The notes below the pieces were generated by a model. That model saw only the letters and a program-made list of their open reading frames with translations. It was not told the DNA's origin and did no database searches. This document shows, piece by piece, positions 8,062-16,533 of a stretch of 64,000 bases of DNA. Origin of the DNA: Nostoc sp. UHCC 0702 (GTDB lineage Bacteria > Cyanobacteriota > Cyanobacteriia > Cyanobacteriales > Nostocaceae). The stretch spans positions 7,903,501 to 7,967,500 of the forward strand of contig CP071065.1 in the NCBI GenBank assembly GCA_017164015.1, written 5' to 3'. The stretch's first letter is position 1. The number at the start of each line of letters is the position of its first letter. The position numbers and the translations under genes were made by a program.

Positions 8062-8673
8062 ATGATACCTATCGTTATTGAACAATCGGGTCGAGGCGAA
8101 CGCGCCTTTGATATTTACTCAAGACTGTTGCGTGAGCGCATTATCTTCTTGGGGACACAGGTTGATAGCAACTTAGCTAACTTGATTGTTGCCCAACTGC
8201 TGTTTTTGGATGCTGAAGACCCGGAGAAAGACATTTATATGTATATAAATTCTCCCGGTGGTTCGGTGACAGCTGGTATGGGCATTTTTGACACCATGAA
8301 GCACATTCGTCCTGATGTCTGTACCATTTGTACTGGACTAGCGGCGAGTATGGGCGCTTTTCTTCTCAGTGCTGGTGCTAAGGGTAAGCGGATGAGTCTA
8401 CCCCATTCTCGGATTATGATCCACCAACCTCTGGGTGGCGCACAAGGACAAGCGACTGATATTGAAATTCAAGCGCGGGAAATTTTGTACCACAAGCGGC
8501 GGCTAAATGAGTATTTAGCCGAACACACTGGTCAACCCATTGAGCGCATTGCTGAAGATACTGAACGGGACTTCTTTATGTCGCCAGAGGAAGCTAAAGA
8601 ATATGGCTTGATTGACCAAGTGATTGACCGTCACGCCGCTGGTAGTCGTCCAGCAGTTACAATGGTGAATTAA
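8062..8673 (+). CDS. clpP: ATP-dependent Clp protease proteolytic subunit
   Basis: 203 residues with a complete catalytic triad: Ser96 in GLAASMGAF, His121 in RIMIHQPLGG and Asp170 in TERDFF. The family blocks INSPGGSVTAG and GLIDQVID are present. ClpP forms a tetradecameric barrel that degrades proteins unfolded by ClpX or ClpC. Cyanobacteria carry several paralogues; this copy stands alone without clpX or clpR next to it, which is like the monocistronic paralogue rather than the clpP-clpX or clpP-clpR pairs. The ATG at 8062 gives the usual length with no propeptide. A long AT-rich leader (7835-8061) probably carries the promoter. Confidence 0.95.
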   Translation: MIPIVIEQSGRGERAFDIYSRLLRERIIFLGTQVDSNLANLIVAQLLFLDAEDPEKDIYMYINSPGGSVTAGMGIFDTMKHIRPDVCTICTGLAASMGAFLLSAGAKGKRMSLPHSRIMIHQPLGGAQGQATDIEIQAREILYHKRRLNEYLAEHTGQPIERIAEDTERDFFMSPEEAKEYGLIDQVIDRHAAGSRPAVTMVN

Positions 8674-8710
8674 TAGTCAATGGTCATTAGTCAATAGTCA
8701 TTAGCTGAGT

Positions 8711-8747
8711 TGACGCTCTAAACCGCTTGAAGCAGGATAGAGCGTCA
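8711..8747 (+). terminator. Inverted repeat downstream of clpP
   Basis: TGACGCTCTA at 8711-8720 pairs with TAGAGCGTCA at 8738-8747. The loop contains a nested gctt/aagc pairing, and AAAAGCTTTAT follows. Confidence 0.5.
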
Positions 8748-8822
8748 AAAGCTTTATAAGAGGACTTACGCAACTGCGATCGCTTTCCTAAATTACCTTG
8801 ATCATATTGAGAGCTTACAAAA

Positions 8823-8892
8823 GCGGGCGGCGGGAATCGAACCCGCATTAATAGCTTGGAAGGCTATAGTTTTACCACTAAACTACGCCCGC
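8823..8892 (-). tRNA. tRNA-Gly (anticodon UCC)
   Basis: On the minus strand the cloverleaf reads GCGGGCG / TA / D arm with GTTT...AAAC / anticodon stem ATAGC-GCTAT with loop CTTCCAA / T arm GCGGG-TTCGAAT-CCCGC / CGCCCGC. The anticodon is TCC, so it decodes glycine codons. No CCA is encoded. The 5' half is duplicated at 11482-11514, and the integrase gene begins just upstream of it, so the tRNA's present 5' flank and promoter belong to the inserted element. Confidence 0.95.
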
Positions 8893-8928
8893 AAAAACAG
8901 ACTTCTATTTAAAGGTGAGTACAATCCA

Positions 8929-8947
8929 TACACAAATAGTACACAAA
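8929..8947. promoter_or_regulatory. Paired TACACAAA boxes, left end
   Basis: TACACAAA at 8929-8936 and 8940-8947, 11 bases apart, between attL and the integrase gene. A similar pair lies inside the integrase gene at 9108 and 9119 (the second with a T in the last position). They are proposed as recombinase arm-binding sites. Confidence 0.5.
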
Positions 8948-8986
8948 CATTATATACTTGGGTTCTTAACAACCTTTGGCTCATGT

Positions 8987-10201
8987 ATGGACTTAAGTAA
9001 GTATAGCAAGAAAACTATCGGAACAACAACCCTCACTGGAAAATCTTCTAGAGGGGGCATAACTATAGAATCTTTTCATGGAAGACTAAGGCTCAGATTC
9101 AGGGTTGTACACAAACCATACACAATATCTTTAGGGGTATCAGAATCCCCTGAAAACTGGAAGTTAGCTGAGCTTAAAGCAAAAGAACTAGAAGCTGATT
9201 TAATCTTTAAGCAGTTTGACCCTGCTAATTTAAATAAGTACAGAATCCATAATCTAGAAATAATATACACTAGTAAAAACATTGAGTTAACTATAAAACA
9301 ATTATGGAATAAGTATTTAAAATACAAATCTACAACTTTAAAAGCTTCTACTTTAGATTATTTACAAAAAGGGTTAGGTAAGTTTATTGAAAGCTGCCCC
9401 ATACAGGATGTAAAGAGGTCATTAGAGATTAGAGACTGGTTGCTATCTAATACCACTACTTCTATGGCTAAAAGGGTTCTTACCCACCTTTCAGCTTGTG
9501 TTAACTGGGGTATTAAAAATAAATTAATCTCCAGTTCTAATACATTTCAAGGTATGTCAAATGATTTACCTAAACATAATTGGGAGGAGAATCCAGAACC
9601 TAATGCTTTCTCTGAGGAAGAAAAAAAGTCTATTCTGTTTGCTTTACAAGACCATAAAGGAAACTGGAATGGGAAACTTTATACAGGCTTTGCTTACTCC
9701 CATTATTATCCTTTTGTAAAGTTTTTATTCCTAACAGGGTGCAGACCTTCTGAAGCAATTGGTTTACAGTGGAAGAATATTAAAGAAGACTGTTCCCAAA
9801 TAACTTTTGAAACATCCATAGTCAGGATTAGAGGTAAAGCTACTAGGATGCAGGGGTCTAAGAATAATAAGGTGAGGAAGTTCAACTGTAATGAGGAGCT
9901 TCAAACATTACTTAAGGTACACAAACCTTTAGAATGTAATCCTGATAGGTTAGTATTTCCTGCACCTAAAGGAGGGGCTATTAATTATGGAAACTTTTGT
10001 CAAGTTGCTTGGAAGAAATTAATTGAACCTTTAATAGGTAGAAGTTCAACTCCCTATTGTTGTAGAGATACTTTTATTTCTGAACAGATAGCTAAAGGAG
10101 TGCCTACTGCGGTAGTTGCTAGATGGGTAGATAATTCAGTAGATGTAATAGAGAAAAGGTATCTTGATTCAAAACTTCTTGAGCAGCTTAAACCCTTGTA
10201 A
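8987..10201 (+). CDS. Tyrosine recombinase (site-specific integrase)
   Basis: 404 residues from ATG 8987; the frame is open to a GTG at 8915, but the extra N-terminal residues would be translation of the TACACAAA boxes, so the later start is preferred. The N-terminal half has an SAM-like core-binding region (TIKQLWNKYLKYKSTTLKAS). The catalytic half has Arg in FLTGCRPSEAIGLQW, the box II region TPYCCRDTFIS where the usual His is replaced by Tyr but the Arg is kept, ARWVDNS with Trp at the third position, and the nucleophile Tyr in EKRYLD. It lies 22 bases from the tRNA-Gly that it presumably targets. Confidence 0.9.
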   Translation: MDLSKYSKKTIGTTTLTGKSSRGGITIESFHGRLRLRFRVVHKPYTISLGVSESPENWKLAELKAKELEADLIFKQFDPANLNKYRIHNLEIIYTSKNIELTIKQLWNKYLKYKSTTLKASTLDYLQKGLGKFIESCPIQDVKRSLEIRDWLLSNTTTSMAKRVLTHLSACVNWGIKNKLISSSNTFQGMSNDLPKHNWEENPEPNAFSEEEKKSILFALQDHKGNWNGKLYTGFAYSHYYPFVKFLFLTGCRPSEAIGLQWKNIKEDCSQITFETSIVRIRGKATRMQGSKNNKVRKFNCNEELQTLLKVHKPLECNPDRLVFPAPKGGAINYGNFCQVAWKKLIEPLIGRSSTPYCCRDTFISEQIAKGVPTAVVARWVDNSVDVIEKRYLDSKLLEQLKPL

Positions 10202-10309
10202 TTAGTAAATACTAGTGACAAGAGAGATGACTATAAAATTACTAAAATAAAGCGTTGGGTAGTCCATCCAGATGATGACCCAGTAGCCTGTGTTTTGAAG
10301 GCAGCTTAA
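10202..10309 (+). other. In-frame open extension after the integrase stop
   Basis: The integrase frame continues for 35 codons past its TAA without another stop, ending KRWVVHPDDDPVACVLKAA and a TAA. It has no start codon of its own. It may be a C-terminal tail lost by a nonsense mutation, or chance. Confidence 0.2.
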
Positions 10310-10358
10310 CTGGGTCTGCTTTACTAAAACTAGATTTTTATATATTTAAAATCTTTAC

Positions 10359-10766
10359 TTAACAGCCAAAATTTCTGATATTTTGAGTCTCTATTGTGGA
10401 TATAAATGAAAGGAGTGTTACTAAATTCTGAGTAATAACTACTTTCATTTTAATTAAGTTTTTATGAAATCCAGAATCAAAAAACATTAGAGACATTGCA
10501 GATTCATAGGCTTCTTTCCTTAATTCTTCAGCTAGAGATTTTACAAACTCTTGTGGTTGTAATTGTAGAGAAACTGAATTATTTAATTTATTTACAACCT
10601 TCTCTTTAGTTTGATTGTAAAAATAGTCTAAATGCTGATTATAGTGAAACAGAGTAAAAGGATCTGAAGAATAAGCAGACTGTAAAGCTTGTTTTGCTTC
10701 TTTCATATTATTATCTAAAGCTTGTGTAAACATACCAATAGTGTAATTAATATATGCAGCTGACAT
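10359..10766 (-). CDS. Hypothetical helical protein of the integrative element
   Basis: 135 residues, predicted mostly helical, with Gln/Asn/Leu-rich segments (TQALDNNMKEAKQALQSAY; QPQEFVKSLAEELRKEAYES). No membrane segment, signal peptide or known motif is seen. It is convergent with the integrase gene. It may serve the element, for example as an excision or maintenance factor, but nothing in the sequence shows this. Confidence 0.55.
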   Translation of the reverse strand: MSAAYINYTIGMFTQALDNNMKEAKQALQSAYSSDPFTLFHYNQHLDYFYNQTKEKVVNKLNNSVSLQLQPQEFVKSLAEELRKEAYESAMSLMFFDSGFHKNLIKMKVVITQNLVTLLSFISTIETQNIRNFGC

Positions 10767-11028
10767 TTTAATAGTCCCTTTTAATCTCTAATTTCAAGGC
10801 TCCTACCAAGCTAACTTCTTGATTAAGACAATTGTCATGTAATAAATACTGAAATGAAATCTCAAGTAAAATTACTATTCATAGCTTTGCCAAATCTTCA
10901 CGAGACCCCTGTTTGGAAGGTTCCTTAACAGAGGGCAGGGCTAAACTTACTTTTAGTGATTTAAATCACACCAGAATAGTAAATAACTGCATACCTTGTA
11001 TTTGTAGTTTCAAGGTCAGGGTAACGAC

Positions 11029-11265
11029 ATGTCAGGGCAGGAAGTTGAAATATTAAAAAGAATATTAGAGATACAGGGAAAGTTGGTTTCAGCTATCAAA
11101 GAAGTGCTGCCTTATGAAAAGCAATCAACTTTTTTTGTCATACAGTCTGAGATAAATAGTTTATTGGGGGAGTTTCCAAATAGTGAAAATCAGTTTTTGA
11201 AGTCAGGAGTAAATTATAGCAGCAGTCCTGTAAATTTTCCCCATCCTCATCAGGATAAAAAATGA
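11029..11265 (+). CDS. Hypothetical small protein of the integrative element
   Basis: 78 residues starting MSGQEVEILKRILEIQGKLV. An amphipathic N-terminal region of two helices is followed by a polar tail ending in PHPHQDKK. A weak purine-rich AGGTCAGGG lies upstream. The 262-base gap before it (10767-11028) carries no other gene. No family is recognised. Confidence 0.45.
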   Translation: MSGQEVEILKRILEIQGKLVSAIKEVLPYEKQSTFFVIQSEINSLLGEFPNSENQFLKSGVNYSSSPVNFPHPHQDKK

Positions 11266-11351
11266 TTTCATTTCAACCTAACTGAATTTAGTTGGAAAAC
11301 ATTGCTAGAACTTCAAGCTGCTTAACTTGTAAATTGTATAGCAGGCTACAA

Positions 11352-11370
11352 TACACAAACAATACACAAA
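11352..11370. promoter_or_regulatory. Paired TACACAAA boxes, right end
   Basis: TACACAAA at 11352-11359 and 11363-11370 repeat the left-end pair in sequence, orientation and 11-base spacing, 112 bases inside attR. Confidence 0.5.
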
Positions 11371-11481
11371 CTGAGTTGGAGAGGATATTGAAATACACAT
11401 TCCTCTAATAGCAAAAACCCTGGAAGGCTTATGTTATCTACCTCCAGGGTTATTAATCTTAGGGTATTTTCTGCTTTCTAA

Positions 11482-11514
11482 GCTACAGTTTTACCACTAA
11501 ACTACGCCCGCAAA
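11482..11514 (-). repeat. tRNA-Gly 5' half, attR of the integrative element
   Basis: The segment copies the first ~33 bases of tRNA-Gly from the anticodon stem to the 5' end, with one mismatch (C for T at 11486), and then diverges. It is not a functional tRNA. It marks the other end of the element and probably is the original 5' part of the tRNA gene. Confidence 0.85.
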
Positions 11515-11655
11515 TTTTCAACTAACATAACACACTTTAAACTAAAATTCAAGCATACTGTCATACCAAATTGGTAAAGTTGGTATTGTCTGGATATATA
11601 CAAAACAGTCTTTTATTCAAGACTTTCAATCCAAAACTAAAAATAAGTATCAAAT

Positions 11656-12798
11656 CTAACGTCTTTCTATTTTAATACGTACAAACAGATTGCTCAATTC
11701 CGGTGGTGTTGTGCTATCTAGGTAACGTGCAGGCTGAAATTTCTCACCTTGAAAAACATCATTGGCGAATTGTTCATATTTGCTTTTTTCTGCTTGTGGT
11801 ATCGCTGGATCTATAACCTGAGCTTCTATAAACTTACCAGTGTTATCAATTATTAACGACACTAAAAACTCTACAGCAGGAAGTTCAAGCTTGCTATTGA
11901 TGTAAAGTGAGGTGACTTGTTTTTCATTACTTCCTACGTGTTTAGCTAGTTTCAAGTTTTGAGGTAAAGGCTCTCGCATCCGTTTTCTCTGCTCGTCTTC
12001 ACTCATAGGAACCCAGCTTGCAAATAATCCTGTATATGACTGAGGTTCTGGAGGCGGCGGTAACTGTTCGCCAGTACCCACTGGTTTATCTTGTTCAGCC
12101 TGTTCGAGTTGGCGCTGTCGTTCAGCTTGTTCAATTTGGCGCTGTCGTTCAGCTTGTTCAATTTGGCGTTGTCGTTCAGCTTGTTCAATTTGGCGTTGTC
12201 GTTCAGCTTGTTCAATTTGGCGTTGTCGTTCAGCTTGTTCAATTTGGCGTTGTCGTTCAGCTTGTTCAATTTGGCGCTGTTGAAGGTTGGCTCTTTTTTC
12301 ATTTGCAGAAGCGATCGCTCTTTTTTCATTTGCAGATGCGATCGCTCTTTTTTGGCTTGCAGATGCGATCGCTGTTTTTTCACTTGCAGATGCGATCGCT
12401 GTTTTTTCACTTGCAGATGCGATCGCTCTTTTTTCGCTTGCAGATGCGATCGCTGTTTGATCTGAAATACTAGGATTACCAGGTTTTACTGTTAATTTAT
12501 CTGTTGGAGCTATTTGCTTGGGTAATTTCGTTGCTTGTGGATTTCGATTTGTGGATAGTCGATTCGGCGCAATTGATTTTGCTTGAGGAGAAATTTCTAC
12601 CAACTCAATGGGAATATCTGCTTGCTCTTGCTGCGAAAATCCCAGTCCAACCACATGAAATGAGCGAATTAGCCAGAAAGCTAGTAGATGCAAGGAAACT
12701 GAACTGATAGCCACAGCAACCCACAAACTGGGTGGATCGGTGTGTCGCCTCCAGACATGATCTGCAATTGGTGTTTTGTCCGCCACTGATCTTGTCAT
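11656..12798 (-). CDS. TonB-like envelope protein with two nonapeptide repeat arrays
   Basis: 380 residues. An N-terminal membrane anchor lies at about residues 28-47 (VAVAISSVSLHLLAFWLI). Residues ~110-165 are six copies of a nine-residue unit around AIASASEKR. Residues ~168-235 are seven copies of QIEQAERQR-type, a charged helix likely to span the periplasm. The last ~110 residues (SLIIDNTGKFIEAQVIDPAI, then FARGE-like FQGEKFQPARYLD) resemble the TonB C-terminal fold, which contacts outer-membrane receptors. Anchor, extended middle and C-terminal domain together match TonB architecture. The Ala-Ile-Ala units are encoded by HIP1 octamers. No ExbB or ExbD gene is adjacent. Confidence 0.65.
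   Translation of the reverse strand: MTRSVADKTPIADHVWRRHTDPPSLWVAVAISSVSLHLLAFWLIRSFHVVGLGFSQQEQADIPIELVEISPQAKSIAPNRLSTNRNPQATKLPKQIAPTDKLTVKPGNPSISDQTAIASASEKRAIASASEKTAIASASEKTAIASASQKRAIASANEKRAIASANEKRANLQQRQIEQAERQRQIEQAERQRQIEQAERQRQIEQAERQRQIEQAERQRQIEQAERQRQLEQAEQDKPVGTGEQLPPPPEPQSYTGLFASWVPMSEDEQRKRMREPLPQNLKLAKHVGSNEKQVTSLYINSKLELPAVEFLVSLIIDNTGKFIEAQVIDPAIPQAEKSKYEQFANDVFQGEKFQPARYLDSTTPPELSNLFVRIKIERR
12100..12455. repeat. Two 27-bp tandem repeat arrays in the TonB-like gene
   Basis: Seven 27-bp units (cgttcagcttgttcaatttg plus ggcgttg/tcgctgt-type ends) occupy about 12100-12285 and six HIP1-containing 27-bp units about 12293-12455. The array is open in several frames on both strands, so spurious overlapping ORFs arise here. 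Confidence 0.85.
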
Positions 12799-13032
12799 AG
12801 TATATTTTAAACCAGATATGATTCAGTGCCTTTGCTGCTAATGGCTAATCGCTAAGAGACAGTTTCAACCTTAAAAGTTGTTTGTCAAGTATCAATAATT
12901 TTGGTTTAACGCATAGGGTAAATAAAATTACTTACGCAATCAGGCTTAAAAAACTATCATTTTATTTTTCGTTTTACATTACTCCCCTAAAACCAGTAGA
13001 GGAGTATTCAAAACGACTTTTCAAACATCCTC
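12799..13032. other. Intergenic gap between TonB-like gene and cyaC
   Basis: No gene. It contains a weak match to the MITE family A end (acttacgcaatcagg near 12931) but no second end. Confidence 0.4.
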
Positions 13033-16000
13033 TTAGCGATTAGCAATTAGCTCTGGTGTAACAGCGAAGGTAAGAACTGTTTCATCTATTCCTTTAAGTT
13101 TTAGCGGACTACCTTTGGTAATTTCTTCGTCTTGCAAATAATCTGCTACAGCAGCGGAAACTAAAATAGTACCGGGAATTGCAGCAGCTTGTAGCCTCGC
13201 AGCAATATTTACGCTTGGCCCGATAGCTGTGTAGTCGGCTCGTTCCGCACTACCAAACATGCCCACAACAGCTGTACCTTGGTGGATGCCACAGCGAAAC
13301 TCTACACCACTTTGTCCGTTGGCGTCGAATATTCCTTGGTCTTTCCAGCGCTGGTTTAACTTAATTAGTGAGCGTTGCATTCCTCTTGCGGTATTCACAG
13401 CACGCCGCACCTGTTCATTTGGCGTGAGTTCTTCCGGCGCTCCGTATAAAGCCAAAATAGCATCTCCCATAAATTTATCTACGGTTCCGCCATTCTCAAA
13501 CACAACTGTGGTCATAACTTCTAAATATTCATTTAGCAATTCTGCCACTCGCCGAGATCTGAGAGTATTTGCTAGCTGCGTAAAACCCACGATATCGCTA
13601 AACAAAACTGTGATTAAGCGCGGTTCTGGTCGTAAATCTAACGTCAAATCTCCTGCTGCGGCTTTTTGCACTAATACGGCTGGCAAAAAGCGCTTGAGGA
13701 CTGATTCTGTGAGGTAAGTATTTAACTCCACAACCTTTCGTTCATTTTCCTTCAAGGCTAAGAGATTCCTTACTTCTGCCAAAAGTTCCCGGTCATTAAA
13801 CGGTTTTGCTAAATAAGCATCCGCACCATGTTCTGTACTTTCGATGCGGGTTTCTTCATCAACTTTCGCTGTCAGCAGAATGATTGGTGTTCCTTTTAAC
13901 TTATCCTCACTACGTATCATGCGAATCATTTCGAGTCCTGTCACCAAGGGCATCATCAAGTCAGTAACAATTAAACTTGGTGAAAATTCTTGAGCGATTC
14001 TGAATCCTTCATAACCGTTACGAGCTGTCTTGACTTGATAGCCGTTGCGGCGGAGTATGTCAGATACGTAGGTTCGCAGATCTGGGTTATCATCTACGAC
14101 TAAAATAGAATGCCCACTTGACTGCTGAGTGCTTGGTAGTAGATGCCGAGTATCGGTAGTGGATGAGAAGTTATTTGTATTACTTTCAATATTGTCTGTG
14201 GTTGATTCTAGCAGTTCTAAATCAGCTAGTTCCACACTGGCACGGCTTGTGTTCGCTTCAGCAGGAGTGTCCACAAGTTGTTGTGTGGGTAAGTGAGCGT
14301 TTCCAGTTACCAGAGATAAGGTAAAGGTAGTGCCTTGACCGTAAACTGATTCTACACTGACTTTGCCCCCGTGCAGTTCCACCAATTCTTTGACTAAAGC
14401 TAAACCCAGACCACTGCCTTCATAAGAGCGATTCTCTGAGCCTTCGGCTTGGCGGAAGCGCTCAAATAGCTGGGGAATTTGTTCAGTAACAATGCCAATT
14501 CCCGTGTCTTGTACTTGCAATATGCAATGGTTTTGTTCAGATAGCAATTTGACGCTAATGGTGCCACCTTCAGGAGTAAACTTCATAGCATTGGACAGGA
14601 GGTTATAAACCACCTTGTCAAATTTTTCCATATCCAAGTACACTGTGGGACATTTACCCAAGTCAGTAACCAGATGCAGTCCCTTTTTCTCACAGTAGGG
14701 GCGAAATGACTCAACAATTTGAGTGACAAATTCGACTAAATCAGTCGGACGGAAATTAGGCTGCATCCTGCCAGCGTCCAAGCGTTGCAGATCTAATAGT
14801 TGGTTTACCAGTCTTAGCAGGCGGCGGGAGTTACGCAGAGCGATCGCACTTTGGGCATAAGATAATCCTTCACCAGTCCCCACAGCAGACTCTAAAGGCC
14901 CTTGAATCAAGGTGATGGGAGTGCGAAACTCGTGGGAAATATTTTGGAAAAATTCGGTTTTTTGTTTATCTAATTGCAATAAGCGCTCAGCTTGCTCACG
15001 AGTTTTGTGGTATAAACGTGACTGCTGTACAGCGATCGCTGCTTGTGCTGCCACTGCTTTTGCCAATTCGATATCAGACGAAACCCATCGGCGTGCTTTG
15101 CTCACTTCACCTAGAGTTATGCTCCCAATGCATTTGCCATCAGCCAGTAAAGGAACAACCATGAGCGATCGTGCTGGCTTTTTCCCAGGCAAATCGAACC
15201 CTGGGATTGCTGAAGAGCGATCGCTCATACCAGTAATTACCACAGGTTCTTGTGTTCGCAAAATCTCTTGTAGTATGGGATTTTCTTGAATAGGTGCTTG
15301 GGAGTTGGGTAATTGCTCAATTACAGAATGATGACTAATAATTAAATTTCTGTCTTGCCCTGAAGGTTTGGAATTCTCAGAATGTTGAGAACTATCATAC
15401 AAAGCTACACAATCAACAAACTCATCTTCTTCTGTCCACAAAGACAGTACACAACCATCGACTTGTAAGGCTTGTCCAAGTTGGTAGGTGATAGCCGCGA
15501 AGATATCTTGAGGGTCTAGGCTAGAGCGAATGGCAGTAGTAATCGTATTAATCAGGCTTTCTCGCTTGGCAAGGGCACGTACCTGCTCGTATGCATAAGC
15601 TTGAGACAAAGCTAAGGCTGCCTGATCTGCTACCATCAACACCAATTGCACCTCGTCCTTACCCCAGAAGCGTGGCTGGGAACATTGGTGCAGTGCCAGC
15701 ACTGCCATCAATTCCTGTTGGCAAATCAAGGGTACAACCAAGCTGGAGCAAATGTTAGCAGTGGCGAAAGCTAAAGTTCGTTGTTGCATTTCGGGAGTTT
15801 CGCCCTGGATGCGCTCATCACCTGCTACATCATGAATTACTTGAACTTCACGGGTTTCCCAGACAGTTTGAGCCAAAACAGACAGAGGTGTATTTGCATC
15901 TTCTACAGTCTCTCCTGCTTTGCCTTGGGGAGTTTTTTGGTAAATGAATCCTTCATCCACCAACTGTTCATCTTGGAAGGGGCGTAAAAGGCAAACATCT

Positions 16001-16533
16001 ACGTCCAACATATGACCCACTGTATCGACAATTGCTTGTAAAATTTGCCGATAGTCTAAGGCACTGCGAATTGTATTTGTGATGCTATTGAGCAGCGATT
16101 CCTGACGCAGTGTACGTGTCAGTTCACGGGTACGGGCTTTGAGGACATTGTGGGTATCTAGGGCCTGACGTACAACTGCTTTGAGATCCTCAGCTTCCCA
16201 CGGTTTAGTTACATATTTAAATACCTTACCAGCGTTAATTGCTTCTACTAGGTCTTCAACATCAGTGTAGCCAGTTAAAATAATCCGGATAATATCTGGA
16301 TATTGAGTCGCTGTCAGGCTCAAAAATTCTGTACCGCTCATGATCGGCATTCGCTGATCGGAGATGATCACTGAAACCTCTCCTTCTTGCGCTAACAGAT
16401 CCAGCGCCGCAGGCCCAGATGTTGCCCTCAGCACCTTATAGTCGCGATAGAAAGTGCGGTAAAGCAAGTCAAGGTTGTCTGGTTCGTCATCAACAACCAA
16501 AATTTTCGGCTTACTGTTTACTTGAGATTTCAT
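13033..16533 (-). CDS. cyaC: CyaC-type adenylate cyclase with two-component modules
   Basis: 1166 residues in the order: receiver 1 (ILVVDDEPDN, phospho-Asp59), two GAF domains (about 145-310 and 325-505), HisKA with His534 in NISHEFRTP, HATPase (N box NLLSNAMKFTPEG, DTGIGI, GSGLGLAL, ~640-740), receiver 2 (ILVVDDNPDL, phospho-Asp858 in TDLMMP) and a class III cyclase (~970-1150) with metal Asp980 in FSDIVGF and Asp1024 in FMGDAI. This is the arrangement of CyaC of Anabaena and Spirulina, where phosphorelay between the kinase and receivers controls cAMP synthesis. The start codon overlaps the stop of the small upstream gene by four bases, suggesting translational coupling. Confidence 0.9.
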   Translation of the reverse strand: MKSQVNSKPKILVVDDEPDNLDLLYRTFYRDYKVLRATSGPAALDLLAQEGEVSVIISDQRMPIMSGTEFLSLTATQYPDIIRIILTGYTDVEDLVEAINAGKVFKYVTKPWEAEDLKAVVRQALDTHNVLKARTRELTRTLRQESLLNSITNTIRSALDYRQILQAIVDTVGHMLDVDVCLLRPFQDEQLVDEGFIYQKTPQGKAGETVEDANTPLSVLAQTVWETREVQVIHDVAGDERIQGETPEMQQRTLAFATANICSSLVVPLICQQELMAVLALHQCSQPRFWGKDEVQLVLMVADQAALALSQAYAYEQVRALAKRESLINTITTAIRSSLDPQDIFAAITYQLGQALQVDGCVLSLWTEEDEFVDCVALYDSSQHSENSKPSGQDRNLIISHHSVIEQLPNSQAPIQENPILQEILRTQEPVVITGMSDRSSAIPGFDLPGKKPARSLMVVPLLADGKCIGSITLGEVSKARRWVSSDIELAKAVAAQAAIAVQQSRLYHKTREQAERLLQLDKQKTEFFQNISHEFRTPITLIQGPLESAVGTGEGLSYAQSAIALRNSRRLLRLVNQLLDLQRLDAGRMQPNFRPTDLVEFVTQIVESFRPYCEKKGLHLVTDLGKCPTVYLDMEKFDKVVYNLLSNAMKFTPEGGTISVKLLSEQNHCILQVQDTGIGIVTEQIPQLFERFRQAEGSENRSYEGSGLGLALVKELVELHGGKVSVESVYGQGTTFTLSLVTGNAHLPTQQLVDTPAEANTSRASVELADLELLESTTDNIESNTNNFSSTTDTRHLLPSTQQSSGHSILVVDDNPDLRTYVSDILRRNGYQVKTARNGYEGFRIAQEFSPSLIVTDLMMPLVTGLEMIRMIRSEDKLKGTPIILLTAKVDEETRIESTEHGADAYLAKPFNDRELLAEVRNLLALKENERKVVELNTYLTESVLKRFLPAVLVQKAAAGDLTLDLRPEPRLITVLFSDIVGFTQLANTLRSRRVAELLNEYLEVMTTVVFENGGTVDKFMGDAILALYGAPEELTPNEQVRRAVNTARGMQRSLIKLNQRWKDQGIFDANGQSGVEFRCGIHQGTAVVGMFGSAERADYTAIGPSVNIAARLQAAAIPGTILVSAAVADYLQDEEITKGSPLKLKGIDETVLTFAVTPELIANR

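Larger units (their letters stand above)
8868..11514. mobile_element. Integrative element in tRNA-Gly (about 2.65 kb)
   Basis: An identical 28-base stretch (8868-8895, covering the tRNA 5' end) recurs in the same orientation at 11487-11514, as expected for attL and attR. Between them are a tyrosine recombinase, two unknown small genes and noncoding DNA. Two direct TACACAAA boxes spaced 11 bases start-to-start sit just inside each end (8929 and 8940; 11352 and 11363), as arm-type recombinase sites would. The small size and lack of replication or transfer genes suggest a minimal or decayed integrative element. Confidence 0.8.

Noticed and set aside
8915..8986. Integrase start at GTG 8915
   Set aside because: The added residues would translate the TACACAAA boxes, so ATG 8987 is preferred, although the earlier start is not excluded.
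11482..11514. Second tRNA-Gly gene
   Set aside because: Only the 5' half is present; it is the attachment-site duplicate.
12003..12473. Overlapping ORFs in other frames of the TonB-like gene
   Set aside because: Artefacts of the 27-bp repeats, open in several frames; only the frame with membrane anchor and TonB-like end is protein-like.
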